64,000 nt of DNA. Source: Sarcocystis neurona (lineage: Eukaryota > Apicomplexa > Conoidasida > Eucoccidiorida > Sarcocystidae). The translations under genes and the position numbers were made by a program. Below, piece after piece: positions 61,192 through 64,000 of this stretch. The first letter of the stretch is position 1; every line of letters begins with the position of its first letter. Below the pieces are notes generated by a model, which saw only the letters and a program-made list of their open reading frames with translations, was not told where the DNA came from and searched no databases. The DNA is taken from NCBI GenBank assembly GCA_000727475.1, contig KL647294.1:4066284-4130283 (forward strand), read 5' to 3'.

Positions 61192-64000
61192 GTCTATACA
61201 CTCCGTATACACATATATATATATATATATATATGTGTATCTGTGTTTCTATTTCTTATACTTCAGTACACGTATATACATACATATATATGTATACATC
61301 TCTGCCTATAGTTTGTATACGTCAATATCTATCTATATATATATGTGTATGTGTATCTCTCTATATACTCCGTAAACGTCTCTTTCTACATATATGTATA
61401 TCTGTGTTTATATTTCGTATCCTACAATACACATATATATATAGATATATACGTGTACACATCTCTGCCTATACTTCGTATTCTTCAATAGATATATATG
61501 TATATATGTTTATCTCTCTATATACCTGTCTTTCTCTGTCTACACATATAAACATATATACCTATGTGTGTTCCGTATACTACACAATAAATATATATCT
61601 CTTTCTCCACTTTGTATACGTTAGTATATGGAGGTATGTATGTATATTTCTCGAACTGGAGAGACACACAGTTTGATACGTGGTGATGAAATTTCAGGCG
61701 GGCCTGGAGTGGTATCGGCCGGTTGAAGAACTTCTTGATAATATCGACTTTTCGTGTATTCGGAATGCGTTACGGGACCCGGTAATTACATCCAAAAGAA
61801 TTTATTTTCTTCGTCTCCTCTTTTCTTTTTCTTCTTCCGTTTTCCTCCTTCTCCTTCGCTTCGATCTACTTGTCCATGTATGCGTGCGCACACCAACACA
61901 TACATATATATACATATACACATATGTATATATGTGTAGCCCTCTCCCTTTCTGTCCTTTTCTTGCTGCCTCTTTTCTTTTCTCTTTTGATTTCCCCCTC
62001 CTCTCTGCCTTTCTGTCTATTTGGTTTCTTCTCCTTACTTTTCTGTCCCTTTGACTTCTCTGTTTTGCTGTTTCTTTCTGTCCCGTTCATTTCTTTGCTG
62101 TCTCTCTGTTTTCCCCTCTGAGTCTTCCTCCTCCTCCTCCCTTTTTCTCTCCATTTCTTCCTCCGTTTCGCCTTCTTTCTGAAAATATATGCGCGCCTCA
62201 ACAAGAAGAAAACTCACTTTTTCCCTCCCAGAGAAACGCGTCACGCACAGCATCAGGCACAGCATCACCTTCCCTTTCACTTTCCGCTTTCTTCCCCCTC
62301 CGTCTCTATCTATCTGTCCTTATTTGGTTCACTTTCTCTATTTCCCTATTTTTTTCTCTTTTTTTCCCCCCTCTCTCTCTGGCAATCTTCTTCCGTGTTT
62401 GCCTTTCTGCCTTCGTCTACATATTCCCCCTGTCTGCTGTCTGCGTATGTCTCTCCGTTTTTCTCCGCTGTTCTCTCCGTGTGTCTCTCTCTTTCGCGTG
62501 CGTAGGGGGGGGGGGAGAAGAATTTCCCTTCTTTAGGACGGACGAAGACCCTTTCTGTGACTTGTGCTGACCTTCCCGCAAGTAGCAGAAACGAAGAGAA
62601 AACATCGGCAGGATAATTTCTCTGCAAGCATCATAACACGTAGACTTGCGCGTTGGCTCTGCTCTACCGAAAACGCTCACAAAATATGCCTTTCTGTGTC
62701 TACAACTCAACAGCTCCATATATCCTGCACACATATATACATACACATATATAGCCACACAAATACATCTACAGATATATATGGATAGAGAGAGATGGAA
62801 ACACAAGACCGATAGATAGACGTAGATACTTGCCTCTTTGTAGCTTCAATGTCTATATATTTCTAACTACACATATATTCGTATGCTCACATACATACAT
62901 ATATAACCTTATACCTACACATCTATATACATATATATATATATATATATATGGATATGTATATGTAGTGTAAATGACTCATCGTAGCTACAAGGTGTAT
63001 ATATATGTATATATAATGAATATATATGTGTACGGACATGTTCGTGTGTATGCGTGTGTGTTTCTGTGTCTATAGATAAATATATATCACTCCATCAATA
63101 TGCATGTAAATGTATGGGTGAAGTTGTAAATTCATCTGCGTAGGTTCGAAAAAATCTCCACGTATGTACCTCCTTTTCCTTTTGTACGTAGGGGTGTTAC
63201 TTCTTTTCGCCTATCTTTCTGTTCGCCGAACTGTCGAACATTTCTCTCTCTGTTTATTATATATACACATATGCACATATATACATACATGTATTTCTTA
63301 TATAGTCTCCCTGTCCCTCTTTCTGTCTATACGAATAGTCGAATACTTCCGTTTCTACGTGCCTACCTATGTACGCATGAATTCGTACCTATTTATACAT
63401 ACGTGTGTGTATATATGTATTCATATACCCATGAGCATATATACGTCTACATACAAACACACATATGTATACATATCCACATACATATATATACAGACAT
63501 ACAAACATATATATGTACTTGTATACGTATATACATACTTATACATGTTGTCCCTGTACACCTCTACATACATACGTATGTATATACACACATACATACA
63601 TGTATACGAACACACATATGTAAATACATGGATATATACGCACCTGCATATCGTGGATAGCCATATGAGTAGATGTATATAAGTCTAAAGTAATTTTCTT
63701 CCTTTCATATATATATGTATATCGGTGCGTGTATATGTATGAGTTGGCTGCCCTACTACTGCAGGGTTTACTTTCCTTTCTCTTTTGCACATTCACTTCC
63801 GACGTCCTCCACATATTTGTCTCCCTTGATGAATCTACAATTTCAGGATACCTCCATATGTCTCGCTATCTGCTCAAACCTAAATATGTGTTTCTATCAA
63901 TCTCCCCATCCTTCTCTATCCCTGCGTATACCCATACACGTATGTACATACACAAATGTACGGCTCGCCTGCTCTCATAGCCTTTCTCTCAACCTCTAGA
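41835..64000 (+). CDS. OSCA/TMEM63 (CSC1-like) membrane protein, multi-exon, runs off the window
   Basis: Family of mechanically or osmotically gated cation channels; channel function here is inferred from family only. Proposed exons: 41835-about 42110 (N-terminus, end uncertain), 42521-42595 (TM0, [17 protein letters not shown]), 42988-43058, 43473-43687 (TM1, [15 protein letters not shown]), 43987-44093 (ISISN motif, TM2 start), 45288-45410 ([11 protein letters not shown]), 46396-46650 (PHM7_cyt RRM-like start, [17 protein letters not shown]), 48020-48094 (coiled-coil-like [12 protein letters not shown]), 53419-53535 ([12 protein letters not shown]), 55777-55854 (hallmark [15 protein letters not shown]), 57116-57220 (TM3, [17 protein letters not shown]), 61698-61781 ([12 protein letters not shown]), 63765-about 63887 (TM4-like). 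Most joins are phase 0. The start Met lies 164 bp after the DHHC stop. The remaining pore helices must lie beyond 64000. The N-terminal exons are the least certain; the cytosolic hallmark exons are the strongest. Confidence 0.78.
44094..46395 (+). other. introns of the OSCA/TMEM63-like gene, repeat-poor
   Basis: Apart from the exon proposed at 45288-45410, this stretch is mostly T-rich unique sequence (44110-45240) with a CA/TATA cluster at 45840-46030 and 46190-46290. An alternative donor for the 45288 exon is the consensus GTGAGT at 45413, which would need a further small exon before 46396. A candidate TAC TTC AAC CTT CAG frame at 44740 was not used. Confidence 0.55.
49188..49773. other. 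assembly gap (586 N) with identical flanks
   Basis: Both sides of the N run carry the same sequence: a long (TA)n followed by GGGCGTGTATACATATAC (ending at 49187 and at about 49820). See findings: the gap may be an unmerged contig overlap. Confidence 0.99.
53095..53418 (+). repeat. CTG/TTG repeat tract abutting a 3' splice site
   Basis: Over 300 bp of CTGCTGTTG-type triplets on the sense strand, ending TGTTGGTGCAG directly before the OSCA-like exon at 53419. It is open as a poly-Leu/Val frame joined to the exon, but the family has no such segment here. Confidence 0.9.
53790..53960. repeat. CA/CCCA minisatellite
   Basis: Tandem higher-order units of about 32-34 bp built from CCCACCCATCCACACACACA followed by TATACACACACA, ending in a (CA)n run. 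Inside an intron of the OSCA-like gene. Confidence 0.9.
55501..55600. repeat. 50-bp tandem duplication
   Basis: Two near-identical 50-bp copies containing GTCTACGAATAACGTCGATT and GGCAGGCGCCACCCAAAC, starting at about 55504 and 55554, differing by one base in the core. It sits about 180 bp before the acceptor of the [15 protein letters not shown] exon. Confidence 0.95.
55855..57115 (+). other. intron of the OSCA/TMEM63-like gene
   Basis: A 1.3 kb intron, GTAAGA...CACCAG, with a dense TA microsatellite field (56080-56350) and a long polypyrimidine tract before the acceptor (56980-57110). A 56880-56941 frame reading [16 protein letters not shown] before GTAAGT was considered as an exon but its phase does not fit. 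Confidence 0.7.
57221..61697 (+). other. 4.5 kb intron of the OSCA/TMEM63-like gene
   Basis: GTAGGG...TTTCAG. It begins with a purine-rich stretch (57221-57540), then the 21-bp minisatellite (58530-58808) and extensive TA/TATACA repeats (59100-59400, 60590-60700, 60980-61640). No coding block of the family was seen. Confidence 0.65.
58530..58808. repeat. 21-bp minisatellite
   Basis: About 13 tandem units of GGGGTGTACAGACACCTGAG plus T or C, with variant units at the start of the array (GGGGCGCACAGACACC) and AACTGTGAGC replacements. A 21-bp period gives 7-residue repeats in open frames on both strands. Intronic. Confidence 0.95.
61782..63764 (+). other. intron of the OSCA/TMEM63-like gene
   Basis: A 2.0 kb intron, GTAATT...CTGCAG, with a T/C-rich block (61800-62490), a short poly-G run (62507-62516) and TA/TACATA repeats (62720-63640). 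Nothing coding was recognised. Confidence 0.65.

Overview
The window looks like nuclear DNA of a coccidian apicomplexan. An Eimeria-like member of the Eimeriidae fits best; Cyclospora or Cystoisospora are possible. The evidence is intron-rich eukaryotic genes, CAG/CTG triplet tracts that read as poly-Gln or poly-Ala in exons, very abundant (TA)n/(GTATA)n microsatellites, and repeat-rich blocks next to a repeat-poor block. No telomere-like AAACCCT arrays, rRNA, tRNA, CRISPR array or transposase was seen. Two runs of N (13535-14081, 49188-49773) show this is a scaffold.

Layout, all confident genes on the + strand. (1) 1-2982: upstream sequence with two decayed tandem duplications. (2) 2983-13101: DNAJC21/JJJ1-type J-protein in four exons with 1.7-2.9 kb introns. 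(3) 13102-24178: a 33-bp CAG minisatellite broken by a gap, then about 9 kb holding only weak coding fragments, and a 2 kb CTG-rich block that may be part of a minus-strand gene. (4) 24179-36834: TVP38/TMEM64-like VTT-domain membrane protein, eight short exons spread over 12.7 kb. (5) 36835-40193: unresolved, probably genic. (6) 40194-41671: compact nine-exon DHHC-type palmitoyltransferase with introns mostly 61-69 bp. (7) about 41835 to beyond 64000: OSCA/TMEM63 (CSC1-like) channel-family gene; its first exons lie in the repeat-poor block, the rest is scattered through repeat-rich introns, and it runs off the window.

Three of the four recognised genes encode multi-pass membrane proteins: a VTT family protein (relatives are lipid scramblases), a protein S-acyltransferase and a mechanosensitive-channel family member. 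The fourth is a ribosome-assembly co-chaperone. I see no evidence for an operon or shared pathway.

The main points for follow-up are: (a) the DHHC enzyme keeps every ligand of zinc site 1 and the catalytic Asp-His-Cys, but has replaced all four ligands of zinc site 2; (b) CTG-rich tracts sit directly against 3' splice sites of introns in three genes, whereas exons carry the opposite CAG orientation; (c) there is a sharp boundary between a compact-intron block and giant repeat-filled introns, crossed within one gene; (d) the second assembly gap has the same sequence on both sides and may be false. Exon models were made by eye from splice signals, reading phase and family motifs; no alignment or transcript data were available.
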